Assembly: GCF_009727055.1 (NCBI RefSeq)
Contig: NC_052354.1
Span: 40,084,513 to 40,148,512 of the forward strand
From: Benincasa hispida
Lineage: Eukaryota; Streptophyta; Magnoliopsida; Cucurbitales; Cucurbitaceae
Length of the DNA stretch: 64,000 bases
Reading direction: 5' to 3'
The translations under genes were made by a program, and so were the position numbers. Below, piece after piece: positions 22,656-33,760 of this stretch. Numbering within the stretch: the first letter of the stretch is position 1; every line of letters starts with the position of its first letter. The notes beneath the pieces were generated by a model. The model was not told the DNA's origin. It saw nothing but the letters and a program-made list of their open reading frames with translations, and made no database searches.

Positions 22656-23386
22656 ATGTTTATCCTAAGGGGTATTTTAAAACTATATGGCATACATCAT
22701 GCAATATATAATATTTCATCATGCATCAAGTGAATAAATTAAATAAATAGAAAAAATAAATTGAATTTTGGCACCCCTAAAAATTAATTAAATCAATATA
22801 ATCAAATTATATCAACTTAATTAAATTCGAATTTAAAAGAAAAAATTAAAGGCAACTTCTCCACCAGGCTCAAACCCACAACTTGGAACTGCTTGCACAC
22901 ACGCATCAAATGTCTAGAGTGTAAGGACGTTGTTGTTGAGCATAGCTACGCTGGGGTGAATGCTGCCCTAGTGGAACACTATGCTTCATGTAGTGTTTCT
23001 TTGTTTCGCCTCGGCGTCGCAATGCTATTGCCAAGTGTAGCTATGTTGGGCTTTCTATGTCGCAGCGTAAAGCACAGCATCGCAACATTATGCCTTACGG
23101 TCCGGCAAAGAATGCAACTCCCTACTTCGATCTTCATCCACCTTACTTTGTTCTTTCTCTCTTTCACACTTTCTAAAGAATAAGACACGAACTTACAGAC
23201 TTGATAGCAGAAATTAAATGTCTAAAACAATGGGCCCTTACAACTTTAATCACACTAAAGCAGTAAATCTAAGTGTCAAAATTCAAAAAAATCCATTTTG
23301 TAAATCCCAACATTCAAAATGAAGAAATTTTACCCACATCTTCTTTGATTTTTCGTTTCAAATTGAAAATCAAAATGCACAACCTA

Positions 23387-23398
23387 GCTATGATACCA
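23387..23398 (-). other. E: primer binding site (tRNA-iMet type)
   Basis: The minus strand reads TGGTATCATAGC two bases after the LTR end. The usual plant copia site complementary to initiator tRNA-Met is TGGTATCAGAGC, so one base differs. This fixes the inner edge of the 5' LTR. Confidence 0.8.
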
Positions 23399-23400
23399 AT

Positions 23401-25344
23401 TGAAGGAATGGAATTCCTCGCAGAAGCATATGAACACCGTGCAATTGAATTTCAATTTTGAAAACACAAAATATAGAGAGAAATGAAGAAAAAAAAACTA
23501 CAGGATAAACATTAAAGTAACTTCATAAGCATGTTGTCTACAAAGGAAGAGAAGAAGAAATTTTCACCTTTGTAGAATATCTTTTCTTCACTTAAATCCT
23601 CTCCAAGTCACGAACAATGCCTTTGCCTGAACATTGGTACTTTTCTTCAACACGGGACACTACCACTTAACAACCTTGCTACTCTCTTTCAAGGGATAAA
23701 GATGTATGGGCTCTTTAAAGTTTTTAGGAGAAGAAAATGTTTTTAATAACAAGAGTATTCTTAAGAGGACTATTTAATAGAGGATTTTTCTTTTATTCAA
23801 ATTTTTTTTTCATGTATCTACTACTTCTTATGTATTTTCAATACAAAGATGAAGGAGAGGATGAAGAGAGTTACATAACTTCCTCACATGAAGAACCAAT
23901 AAATAACTCCCCTGAAGTGGGGAATTATTACTATTAGATTAAATATAATATATAGTAATATATCTATATATATAATTAATTAATTAATTGACCTTTAATT
24001 AATTAATTATATATTATGCGTCTTAATCATATTAAAATGCAATTTTCTCTTATAACCTATAGTTTTAATATGAATTCTCATTCACATTAATTTTAACTTA
24101 TAGTATTTATATGAACTTTATTCATATAAATATATTTGAATCTGATTTAAATATTTATCTCTCACTTAAACATAGTTTTACTTATAAATCATATTTATAA
24201 TTAACTATATACTTTAATGTATTAAGATACATTATAATTATGTTAATCATATTAATATAATTAATATTTTTAATTCCTTTAAATAATTTGAACAATTCAA
24301 ATTATTCCAAAAGTAATTATTCCTTGTTCTATCCTTATTGAGCTAGCAAGCGGACCTTTTGGACCTAAAGATTAGAAGCTTCAATGATACGAGATTAATT
24401 AATTACGTTCTTTAATTAAATTAATCAACAATCATTAAATGTTGGGCACTCCATTAAAGATCAACAGCTACACTCTTTGCACTATAGATATATTTTTACA
24501 TCCATAAATATAACCAATCAACAGTATGTCAACCCTTCACGAATCGCTCGTAACTACAGTTGGGTCAAATTATCGTTTTACCCTTGTAGTTACATCTAAC
24601 TTTTTAAGTATCACTAATCTCTCTAATGAACAATTAGTTATAGTCCAACTATAAAGTGGACCCTGTCTGGCCAATGATAAGGCAAGGCGCCTCATTGTTC
24701 AAGATCCGAAATCAGCCCTTAAGGGAGTAAGTCATCTGTTTTCCCTCAAAATGGGAAGGAGTGGGTTCCATCTTGTGTAGTTGTTTCTCTCTCCCCACTC
24801 GGACAAATCACAAAAATGGTAGGCTAATTGAGTCAGTGAAACTGGTCACTCTCAACCATACAGATCAAAGGATTGCCCTCATAGACAAAAGTTCACAACT
24901 CACTCAAGATTAAGGTCAAGTCACCTATTGTCATCCTAATAAAATGTTAATCTCTTCAAGTAAGTAATCATTTCGCAGTCCGACCTTATATAAACTCTTT
25001 GTATAGTATACCTACACTCACATGTCACCACATGACGATCAAGATCAGATCATTTCTAACACTTTACAACTATTGTAATAATTACAAAGTAGGTCATATC
25101 TATACTGTCACTAGGATCCTTATGCATATACTACAAACCATTTAGGTTATTACTTAAACATGATTCACCTGTATGTCAACTACATACATGTTTGTGTTAC
25201 ATAAAATAATCTTGGAACTTAGTTTATTGCATTGGGTTAATGCATACTAAGCGTCAAATAAAATAACATCTTATTTTATTAAATAAATAATTCGTATACA
25301 AAAATTACAAACTACGACACGAGATTTAGGCATCAGCCCCAACA
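23401..25344 (-). repeat. E: 5' LTR (1944 bp)
   Basis: Minus strand starts TGTTGGGGCTGATGCCTAAA at 25344 and ends CCTTCA at 23401, just before the primer site. It aligns with the truncated 3' LTR (12089-13809). The base 5-mer outside its start is GTGAT (25345-25349). It sits inside the N-terminal part of the MULE transposase relic to the right. The 23737-23937 open frame is inside the LTR and not a gene. Confidence 0.85.
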
Positions 25345-26620
25345 GTGATGCCATCAACTCCCATCCAGTCAAGTATTCAGACCCAACAATTTGTAGATTT
25401 ACTTAGACCATCTGACAGACCATCATACGACAACCTTATCACAATACTGTAGGACTGTAGAATAACAAGGATATAAAGGTTGGTCAGATTTCTTTTTCAA
25501 GCATGATTTATTAGTAAAATTGTCAATTCTTGCAATAAGAAAGAATTTTACTACTATGTAAAGTAGTCGACAAAGAGTTTGTTAACTGTACGGTGTTTAA
25601 TGGAGGAATGTAAATGGTAAGTTCGTGCAAAAATATTGGAAGGAAGTAAATCATTCGAAATGACAAAGTATCCAAGTGCCCATACATGTGCACTTGAAAT
25701 AAGATTAGGCGATCATCAACAAGCAAAAATTTTGGTTATTGGACACTTAATCAAGTCCAAGTATGATTAAATGGGTCGATCATATCGCCCAAGGGCTATA
25801 ATTGAAGATGTCCACAAGATTATAGGGTGAATATGAGCTATAAATGGGCTTACCGTGCTAGGGAGTATGCACTGGTGTATGCATGAGGGTCGCTAGAAGG
25901 TTCATATGCCATTGTTAACACATATGATGAGGCATTAAAGCTTGCACACCTAGGTACGGTTTTTAAGGTTGAACTTGAAGGTGATCACTATTTTAAGTAC
26001 ATCTTTATGGAATTCGATTCGTGTACTAGGGGATTCTTGAATTGCATTCACCTTGTAATTGTTGTTGACATGACCCATTTGCATGAGAAATATAAGGGTA
26101 TACTATTAATTACAACATGTATTGATGGTAATAACTACATATACCCAATCGTATTCAATATTGTAAACGATAAGAACAATGCATAGCGGACTTGGTTCAC
26201 GACTAATTTGAAGGCTTCAATTGGAGATACTTCAAGATTAGTAATTATATCAGACTGTCATATCTCTATTGGAAAGGTGGTGGCAAATGTATTTCCCAAT
26301 CCATTTCATGCCTTATGCATATATCACATTTGGAATAAACTGATGGATAAATAAATAAAAAAAAAACAAAAAAAAAACAAAGATATAATCTTATACTTCT
26401 ATCTTGCGGCCAAAGCCTATAGAATGTTTCAGTTTCAAATATCATAGGCTAAGACCAAAGTTTGAAGACTTCAAAATTTTACCACCACGGAAGGTACCAA
26501 GTGTCGGTCTACGTCAACCCGTTAGAATATACCTTCTACCACAAAGAAGCCACAACAAATCCACAAATGTACATAGTGTGATGATAGAGGACACAATAAG
26601 AAAACATGCAGACAACCATT
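25345..26620 (+). pseudogene. Mutator-like (MULE/MuDR) transposase relic
   Basis: Frame-corrected reading shows a DNA-binding-like segment ending Lys-Tyr-Pro-Ser-Ala-His-Thr-Cys (about 25660-25695), then Tyr-Arg-Pro-Arg-Ala-Ile-Ile-Glu-Asp-Val-His (about 25780), Arg-Ala-Arg-Glu-Tyr-Ala-Leu-Val-Tyr, and the MULE catalytic region Val-Val-Asp-Met-Thr-His-Leu (usually Val-Asp-Gly-Thr/Ala-His/Phe) with Lys-Tyr-Lys-Gly and Asp-Gly-Asn-Asn-Tyr-Ile-Tyr-Pro (26060-26150), Trp-Phe-Thr-Thr-Asn-Leu, Ser-Asp-Cys-His-Ile-Ser-Ile and His-Ala-Leu-Cys-Ile-Tyr-His. A poly-A scar (26355-26385) and deletion remove the SWIM region. A CCHC knuckle (Cys-X2-Cys-X4-His-X4-Cys, 26568-26609) closes it, with a TAG between the first two Cys. 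Other stops are TGA near 25886 and TAG near 26187. The E LTR sits in its N-terminal part. Confidence 0.85.
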
Positions 26621-26639
26621 GATAACACCTGGCACGTAT

Positions 26640-26870
26640 TCATCTTGGCTGCAAGATTAAGTACGAGATCGTTTATCCAAATTTGGGCAATCGCTTGGCG
26701 GTGGTTGTATTATTTATGAAATTGCCCATCATTAAGTATGAGATCGCTTCTCCAAACTTGGCGATCGCCCAATGTTGGATAAGCAATCTTGTTCTTAATG
26801 ATGGACGATCTTGTAAATGACATAAGCAGTCGTTTAATAAATGATGGGCAATCTCATGAATACGGGTCAA
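26640..26870. repeat. GATCGCTT/GATCGTTT motif array between MULE and Ulp1-like relic
   Basis: Irregular repeats of a GCGATCGC / GAGATCGCTT / GATCGTTTATCC type with inverted partners: GGGCAATCGCTTGGCG and GGCGATCGCCCAA face one another. It is a degenerate relative of the ACGATCG arrays further right. Confidence 0.5.
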
Positions 26871-27118
26871 TGGCAGCCATGAGCCGATATTTTTTTATGT
26901 TGATTGGTCCAAAGATGAATTCCACCTCCATCCATGAGGGTTTGTATTCTTCATGTTGTCCAAGCACATAATCAAGAAAGTACTGACTATCTACCCACAA
27001 CTTCATATGTGATCCCTGATTCGTCTAGACTACCACATTCCCATCCTCCATTATCATATCATCATGTTGGACCTTTGATAAAATTCCTTCTACCTCTATA
27101 ATGGCATCCTATGAAGTT

Positions 27119-27166
<48 letters not shown>
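27119..27166. repeat. (GT)n(TA)n microsatellite
   Basis: A GT run of about 13 units passes directly into a TA run of about 11 units. The open frame that starts here (Cys-Val-Cys-Val repeats) is an artefact of the repeat. Confidence 0.95.
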
Positions 27167-27168
<2 letters not shown>

Positions 27169-27369
27169 CGTGATACTTATATCCAAAGCGTAAAGAGTAA
27201 TTCCAATTGTATACTTTGTACCATGAACCTCGAATCCACCACTATGATTAGATATTGGAAGAGTTCAAGTCTTGAATGTAGCTTACAGTGCATGTGCATC
27301 AGTAGAAGGTCCATATTCTATGAAAAATAATTAATGAACAATATCATTATAAATTAGAATTTAAATGAT

Positions 27370-27620
27370 AACTTGTAAGTGATCGAGCATATAAATCGTG
27401 TATAAAACCACAAACGATCATGTAGGTAATCATAAACGATCATTTAGTGAATCCTAAAAGATTGTTTAGATAATACTAAATGATCGTTTAGTTAATCATA
27501 AACGATCATGTAGATAATCCTAAATGGCCGTTTAAATAATGCGATCGTTTAGGAATTTTTAAATGATCGTTTAGGATTATCTAAACGATCATTCATGATT
27601 AACTAAATGATGGTATACAT
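27370..27620. repeat. ACGATCG motif array 2 (gap of Ulp1-like relic)
   Basis: About ten units close to AAACGATCATTTAG / AAATGATCGTTTAG, joined by short TAATCNTAAA spacers, with a period of roughly 20-26 bp. Both orientations occur and give local self-complementary stretches (for example 27536-27590). It lies between a donor-like GTGAGT (about 27668) and an acceptor-like TTTTTCATAG (about 27327), so probably within an intron. Confidence 0.8.
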
Positions 27621-28844
27621 ATAACCTGAGCGATGGAGTATTAAACAAAAAAGGAATTAGAAATACTCACATCCCCAATCACCCATGTATTCTTCTCAAG
27701 TTTCTGGAAGACTCCTTGGTTCAGAAGGTATACACCATCGTTTTCTCCTCATTTTTTCGTTTTTTTAATTGCTTCTCCATTCTTGTATGTCGACCATAGA
27801 ACATCTGAGACTGGGAATAATGGTTCATATAATCTAAGAACCTTATGGGAAAGTTAGAGACAGGGACTAAATGGTTAGGAATTATAACACTTGTAGGTGG
27901 TTTCAATTCCCTTATAGGTGATTAAGATTCATTTGTGTGGAGTTGAGGTTCATTCAGAGGTGGTTGAGATTATGTAGGCATATCCTCAGCTCCTTCATGT
28001 TGGCCTAGCTTCTCTATTGTTGGTTGAGATTATTGTTGAGCTTCTTGAGACTCACCTTTTTTATTATTAATCGAAGAGGTTTTTTTTTCCCTTTTGACCT
28101 CTTCAGGTGAAAACTTAGTCAAATTTTTCCTTTTTTTAAGCTTAGAGCGTTCACTTTTCTCCGATTATTAAATTCTAAATCAATGACTATAATGTTCATT
28201 CCGTAATGCATGCAAAGACTGTACCTTATTTTTAGTGACCTCTTTTTGAATTGCACTCCCCCCAACATCGGCTTGTATCTCATCTGTTGAATTCAAGGCG
28301 AAGTGGCTCCTCAGATTGAAGGATGTAAGGGAGTTGCTGTCGTTCATCGATAGTTGGATCAGCTAACGATTCAGTGATAGTTCGATCATCGCTCCTTCAT
28401 CGACGGTTTGTTCTTCAATCGTTTGGTTTTCAACGATTACGAAATGGTCCTCAACAGTTATGTCCAGTTGTTGATTTTCATCAACTGTTGTGTCCATCGG
28501 ATGTTGCAGTTGTGCTCCTTCGTCAACTTACTTATTACATACCATCCTCCTAACGTCATTGCCATCCACCACATCGTTATGGGATATGGCTGCTCGTGGA
28601 GAGAGGTTCTTGCAATATCACCCCTTTGATCACCCTCTTAATCACCCACTACATGATATTCCTGATCAACCACTTGATTTTCCCCATGATCAACTGTTTG
28701 ATGTTGACCTTGATTATAATAGGTCCCTCAATTATTATTATTTATCCATCATCATGGGGGCCATCATCATTCTTTTTTATGCTCTCCTGAAGAAATAAAT
28801 GAATCAACAGAAATGTTAGTTAAGTGATTGAGTACTGAGATCCT

Positions 28845-28985
28845 AAACGATCGTGTAATAAAAAATAAACGATCGAATATAAAAGCATAAACAATCAAGT
28901 AGAAAATACTAAACGATCTCTAAATGATCGCATAATAGACCCTAAATGATTATTTAGACAAAACTAAATGATAAACTCAACACAC
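28845..28985. repeat. ACGATCG motif array 3 (intron of Ulp1-like relic)
   Basis: About seven units of TAAACGATCGTGTA / TAAACGATCTC / TAAATGATCGCATAA type within 140 bp, again between a donor-like and an acceptor-like site on the minus strand. Confidence 0.8.
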
Positions 28986-29594
28986 AGTTATTACCTTGCC
29001 TAAATGTTGGACAGAGATCTAAACTTCATTTAATTTTTCTTGATGAGTTCATGCCGATGATTGAAATTCTTACCCATCTAACAACCATGCTCGTTAAGTT
29101 CATCAAATCCTTGTGAACTTCTGATAGTTCCACGCGTATAACTCTACAAGAATTGCTTTTCTTATGACTTTGTGAAGATTTTGTATGCTTCTCTGTATGT
29201 TCAAGCTGCCTCTTAATTGTAATCTTCTTACATATTATACATTATGGAGGACCACGTGTGTTTGGTTGCTCTATATGGGACTGAGTAAATTAGAGGAATT
29301 CACGCTTGTGCTTGAACAGATCACCGTGCCCCTAATCGTCTCATCGTGATCAAATTCCCCAAATTCAACATTTTGATCAGGCAATGTTGATCAGCTCCAA
29401 CATCATGATCACCTCCTTTGGTGACATCCTCATCAATCAGTCTTCTTTCTTCAAACACTTGGATCAGATCAATCCCTATTAGTCGATCCTCTTTGTACTT
29501 CATCTCCTCTTTCATCAGTATAAGTCTCGACACAACAATAATCTATATATAAAAGATGATAACAAGTCAATTACAGATGACAAACAATTAATAT

Positions 29595-29790
29595 AGGCGA
29601 TCGCTCGGTTTAAGCTACACGATTCCCTAGTTTAAGATATACGATCGTCCAAATTAAGCTAAATGATCACACAGTTTAAGCTACACAATCGCCTAGTAGA
29701 AGCTATACGATCGTGTAGTTAAATCTATATGATCACCCAGTTTAAGCTAAGCGATCATCCAGTTTAAGCTACACGATCATTCATTTATAT
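29595..29790. repeat. ACGATCG motif array 4 (intron of Ulp1-like relic)
   Basis: About nine units with a fixed period near 22-23 bp: (T/C)ACACGATCNNNCAGTTTAAGC and variants. It is more regular than arrays 2 and 3, and TTTAAGCTA is part of the repeat here. Confidence 0.85.
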
Positions 29791-30440
29791 AGAAAGATAT
29801 TCTTACTTTTTAAGGATAGAAGACATTTCTTTTTAGCGTCTTCCAAGATGGAGCTTGAGAATAGGTCCACTTCAAAATACGTTGGGTTGCATTCTTGCTT
29901 ACTTTAGTAGCTATGAACTTACTAGATGAGGATAATATCTTGTAAGCCCATACCTACATTAAATAGACAAACATTGTTAGACATGCAACATCACAAATTA
30001 GTTGATATTGAAATAAATTGAAAAATATGGGCCTGAATTACACATGCAAATCCCTTTACGCAATAATATGTGACATGTTTGAGATTTGTTTGTCTCTTTA
30101 TTTCATACGTCTCCTTTTTATCACGCAAATTTTTTTTTTAGGCTTTTCAATATTCATTTATAAATGATCAAGGACCAGTCATAGTGTCTAAAGACTTCAG
30201 TATCATCAACTATCCAAAGTATCTTCAAATCAAATTGGGTTTTTTTGTTTTTTCCCACCATCACCATTTCTATGTATAATGCCAATGCAACCTTTATGGC
30301 ATCTTCATCGTTTGCAAATCTAAACTTTTCAAATGGGGTCTCGACATCCTTGCAAAGAATTGGTTTATTACCTACCTTCAGTCAGAGGATGAGATTTCTT
30401 AGATCTAGAAATCTTTTACCCAGATTGAATCTTTCAAAAA

Positions 30441-31129
30441 CAATCCTTTTTTTTTATATATACTTAAACCCTAATAACTAATTTCTTGAAATTAGATGAT
30501 TAAGAAAAGCATTGAAACCCTTCATCAACAATCTCTAGCGTTATCCGACTACTTTTTGTATGTTCAAGTGGTAGTCTAGCATGCATGATCTAATCTAAAG
30601 CTTCCTCTCTCAAGCAAGATTCAAATCATAAAATCATTCAAAAATTGACAAATATTCAATATTCAAGCATTAAGAACGATCAAGCTAGAAAGTGTAAATG
30701 CAAAATAGCATTCAAGAAGCAAGATGTTCAACAATCAAACCTAAAAATCCAACTGTCCCTAAAACTATGAGAAGTTTAGCTTGATTTCCATAGACGAATC
30801 AAATCAAGACTACTAAAATACATAAATAAATTCAAGAAAATAGAAGGGAAGGAAGAGGTATTTGACTTCCAATCACGTCTCTGGGATGGATTTGGCCCAC
30901 TAGCGTTCCGATCTCTCTGACATCAAGAAGACTCCATACTCTGCTCTAAATCCTTTCTTTATGCCTCAAACACACCAAAATTTGATATGGTAGCTAACAA
31001 AAAACCCTAGGATTTATAAAAGAAAAAAATTCCTAAAGTTGCAACCTTTTCCTAAAATATTTGTCTGTTATCATGGCGTTGTCTCGTCTTTAGACCTTGT
31101 GCATGCATCCCTTGCTGCAGTAACGCTTT
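30441..31129. other. Noncoding stretch right of the Ulp1-like relic
   Basis: No coding signal beyond chance frames. On the minus strand it has the composition of a 5' leader or UTR of the Ulp1-like relic, or of a decayed repeat. No terminal inverted repeat of the presumed MULE could be found by eye. Confidence 0.4.
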
Positions 31130-32330
31130 TGTTAACTTTATGAGCTTCAACCATATCATATATTTTGATGATAACAAATGTTTATTTAATGATAATTTTA
31201 GTATTTTGAAATGTTCATAATATAAAGCTTGGAGAGACGACTTCAATGCACTTGGAATTACACAAATTGGACATGAAACGAAGAAGTTGCATCTAAAAGA
31301 AGATTTAAAAGAAAAGTCCTATGTGACTACGACGTGGCACAAGTGGACCAATCATGGGATGAAAAGATAGTATACATGTAGAGAAATAATTAAATGAGTT
31401 AGACTGTCAAATTATGACATGTGGCACTAAAAAAAATGACTATTTTGACAAAAGATTTATTTTAAATTCTTTTAAAAATAATTGAAGCATGCATTGTGAA
31501 AAATTTGAATAAATTTAATTTTCTCTCTCCTTAATTTTAAATTGGGTTTTTTCCAAAATTTCATCTTTTAATCTCCACCTTTCATTATTTTACCTAGATC
31601 TAACCGTTACTTTTAAATCCTTCAATTTTATAAATTAGCCAAAATTTCATCTTCTTCCTCGCCTCTCTTAAATTTTGCAGCAAGCTTTTATCATCTCTTT
31701 TCCTCTAAAAAGTGCCTAGAAAGTCTTAAATCTCTCACATTTTATTGATCTTGGTTATTTTTAGTTTGTGAGAAAATTTGTAGAGTGTTTTCTAGTTGTC
31801 AAATTTGTGTAATCTATTCTTGTGAAAGTTTTCTTATGTGGGAATAAAAAATTATCAATTCATTTAGAATTTGTAATAAGGGGTGTTGGCACCTTGGAAT
31901 CGAGTATAGTGGTTTAATCCTGAATCCGAAAAATAATTCGCTGTGGTTTGATCTTAAACTTGTTGAAAAATATCATAATAGATTGGATCTTAAACCTGCA
32001 AAATGGTCGATTGTGGTTTGACTCTTGAATCCCTAAAAAGAATAGTAAATCCGTTTGGTTCTCACCCATAAGAGAATCGTTACTGTAAAATACCCAAGAA
32101 GGAGTCTTGGGGAGTGGAGTAGGGATTCTAAACCACTATGAAAATCATCTGTGACATTTCTTTCGATATACTCTTTAATTTTTGCAATTTATTTTTGTTG
32201 CTAATTATTTTGTTACTTTAAATTATTTTAGATTGAATTGGTTTGTTTAAATTATTCGAAAAAGTTTTAATTTTTTAAGCATCATTATTAATCCACTCCT
32301 CTCTAGTATTATCATACAATCTACACTTCA
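31130..32330 (+). repeat. LTR copy (about 1.2 kb) of the same family as 58515-59922
   Basis: Starts TGTTAACTTT, has TTTTGATGATAACAAA near 31155, a TTGG/TGGTTT-rich middle (31880-32060), CCCAAGAAGGAGTCTTGGGGAGTGG-like words near 32090-32120, and ends CTACACTTCA. The minus-strand LTR at 58515-59922 shows the same order of words. From memory such LTRs resemble those of SIRE/Maximus-like copias, but this is not certain. The target duplication is unclear (ACGCT against GCGCT at best). No internal element sequence follows, so it looks like a solo LTR. Confidence 0.6.
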
Positions 32331-33550
32331 ATAGCGCTATGGCACTTCATCATTTGTGTCAAAAGTATTGCTCTTGGATATTTGTGCTGAGGGTGGCACA
32401 GCTGCGCTACCCTACATTTTTCTTCCTCTTTTCTTCTTTTCATTCAATGTATGGATCCGATTTGATTTTTTTGGGCATTTTTAAGCTCTTTTTTACTCAA
32501 GTTGACATTAACTCTTCGTCTCGAACAAAACCTGAAATCACTAGCAAATAACGTTAAATCTCTTCAGAATTATATAAAAACTATGTTAAATTACGAGTAA
32601 GAAACGTATATTTTCAATGTATTTCAGTCAGTTATATACTCATCTTGCCAGAAAGTTTCATTAGTGATGTTTACTAAAATCCATTAACGTAACCCACCTC
32701 CAAATTTATTCAATCATTATCATTTCTCTCTCATCTTAAAAAAAAAACAACTCAAATTTATTCAATCATTATCATTTATCTTTCATCTATGAGAGCAATT
32801 CACAACATTTTTATTAATTGTTTCCCTCGATCTTATTTTTACTACTAATAATTTTTCTTCTAATATGAAAAATAAGAAGAAAAAAAAAATCATACTCAGA
32901 TCCTAAACTTTAAGGTTTGTATTAATTAAAATTTTAAAGTAATAGTTATAATAATTTAAATAAAACAAACGTGTATAATTGAATCAATTTTGACTATCAG
33001 TTTAGTGATTATATAGTGTTATTTTCACTTGATTCTATTTAAAATCGACTCAAAATGACGTAAATAAAATTATTTATCTCCCTACATCCTACTAAAATAA
33101 TATATAATTTATTAAAATAAGTAGAAAAAAATAGAGAAAGACGAGAAATGAAAATCCACTCACATTAATGAAAATTGCCACAGTCTTTTTAATTCTAGCA
33201 TGTTTCTCTATTTCACTTTGATCCATGCATTTCAAGAAGTGATCTCATACATGTGAAAGTTATGCATCCATCATTTTAAATCAAAATTCTATTAGAGGAT
33301 CAATCTAAATTTATAGACTTAGACAAGTTTTAGGGTTTTAATGGATATGATTATTAGTTTGAGGTTTTAAGTCAATATTATGTTATTACAAAGGTTTGAA
33401 ATATTGATGTACCATGGAAATATTGAGATCCCGAATTTTATGGAAATATTGAGGCCCCGAATTGATGAAAATTTCGAGAAACTTTATAAAAATACATGGA
33501 AATTGTTATAATTAGTTAATGGAACTTTGAATGTGACTTAATTAGACTAT
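32331..33550. other. Noncoding AT-rich stretch with a diverged repeat at its start
   Basis: 32331-32580 resembles 34780-35090 (both contain a less AT-rich 'GCTATGGCAC / GTGCCACTCC' part followed by a CACTAGCAAA(T/C)(A/G)ACGTTAAATCT-like ending). 32698-32737 is repeated at 32752-32790 (CTCAAATTTATTCAATCATT). 33390-33480 contains two copies of a TGGAAATATTGAG word. No gene found. Confidence 0.5.
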
Positions 33551-33760
33551 CATTAATCATTTTTAATCATCATTTCTATAGAGTAAGATAATGTATTGTA
33601 AATATCTGTATAAATTTCGATGTGAGTGCAAGGATTTGAAAAAAAAATAGAAAAATAATTACAAAAAATATCAAATATTAGATAATTGATTACAAAAGTA
33701 AAGGATGGGAAATATTTGCATACAAATAATTGTAAATTGTTCATTATAAAATGTAAATGT

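Larger units (their letters stand above)
21119..23386 (-). other. E: long untranslated leader between primer site and gag
   Basis: About 2.27 kb without copia coding. On the minus strand it ends in a TTTGTATGTTTCTAG tract about 10-25 bp before the gag start. The G element (plus strand) has an equally placed 2.05-kb leader ending TTTTTTTCAG just before gag. It contains two tandem repeat blocks (22238-22357, 22500-22655) and a less AT-rich section (22893-23130) with several GCGATGCTG-like words. The small open frames here are probably chance. Confidence 0.65.
12089..25344 (-). mobile_element. Element E: long-LTR Ty1/copia retrotransposon (minus strand)
   Basis: Read on the minus strand from right to left: 5' LTR (23401-25344), primer binding site (23387-23398), a 2.27-kb leader, gag (20260-21118), protease (19625-20250), an unexplained insert (18182-19624), integrase (17200-18181), RT N-terminal half (16598-17200), a nested LTR (14723-16597), RT end plus RNase H (13823-14722), polypurine tract (13810-13822) and truncated 3' LTR (12089-13809). 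It is the most complete copy of the long-LTR group here. All coding parts are broken. A clean target duplication cannot be checked because the 3' LTR is cut off at 12089. Confidence 0.88.
26850..30440 (-). pseudogene. DUF1985 / Ulp1-like (C48 peptidase) gene relic of a MULE
   Basis: Minus strand, 5' to 3' from right to left. About 29815-30440 reads as a DUF1985-type region (Phe-Arg-Phe-Ala-Asn-Asp-Glu-Asp-Ala-Ile-Lys-Val-Ala-Leu; Asp-Trp-Ser-Leu-Ile-Ile-Tyr; Gln-Arg-Ile-Leu-Lys-Trp). Middle parts (28990-29533, 27660-28789) are acidic or Lys-rich and poorly conserved. About 26850-27130 reads Trp-Met-Glu-Val-Glu-Phe-Ile-Phe-Gly-Pro-Ile-Asn, the Ulp1 core, but the following His-Trp is replaced by Tyr-Arg. 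Candidate splice sites frame the gaps: donors GTAAGAATA (about 29812), GTAATAACT (about 28993) and GTGAGTATT (about 27668); acceptors TTTATTTCTTCAG (about 28790) and TTATTTTTCATAG (about 27327). Stops in exons show it is dead. MULEs of the Kaonashi type are known to carry Ulp1-like genes; I infer the facing MULE is its partner. Confidence 0.65.

Noticed and set aside
22893..23183. 96-codon frame with a hydrophobic stretch as a possible membrane peptide
   Set aside because: Lies in the retrotransposon leader; the opposite strand is open as well because of the higher GC content, and the words recur as DNA repeats elsewhere.
27118..27330. Cys-Val repeat peptide
   Set aside because: Made by the GT/TA microsatellite.
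28408..28798. Plus-strand frames 28408-28629, 28490-28798 and 28596-28790 as a small gene
   Set aside because: They are mirrors of the acidic middle exon of the minus-strand Ulp1-like relic; Ile/Leu/His runs come from reversed Asp/Glu/Asn codons.
27370..29790. ACGATCG arrays as a CRISPR array
   Set aside because: Units vary, spacers are short and not unique, no cas genes, and the genome is a plant; they are degenerate tandem motifs.
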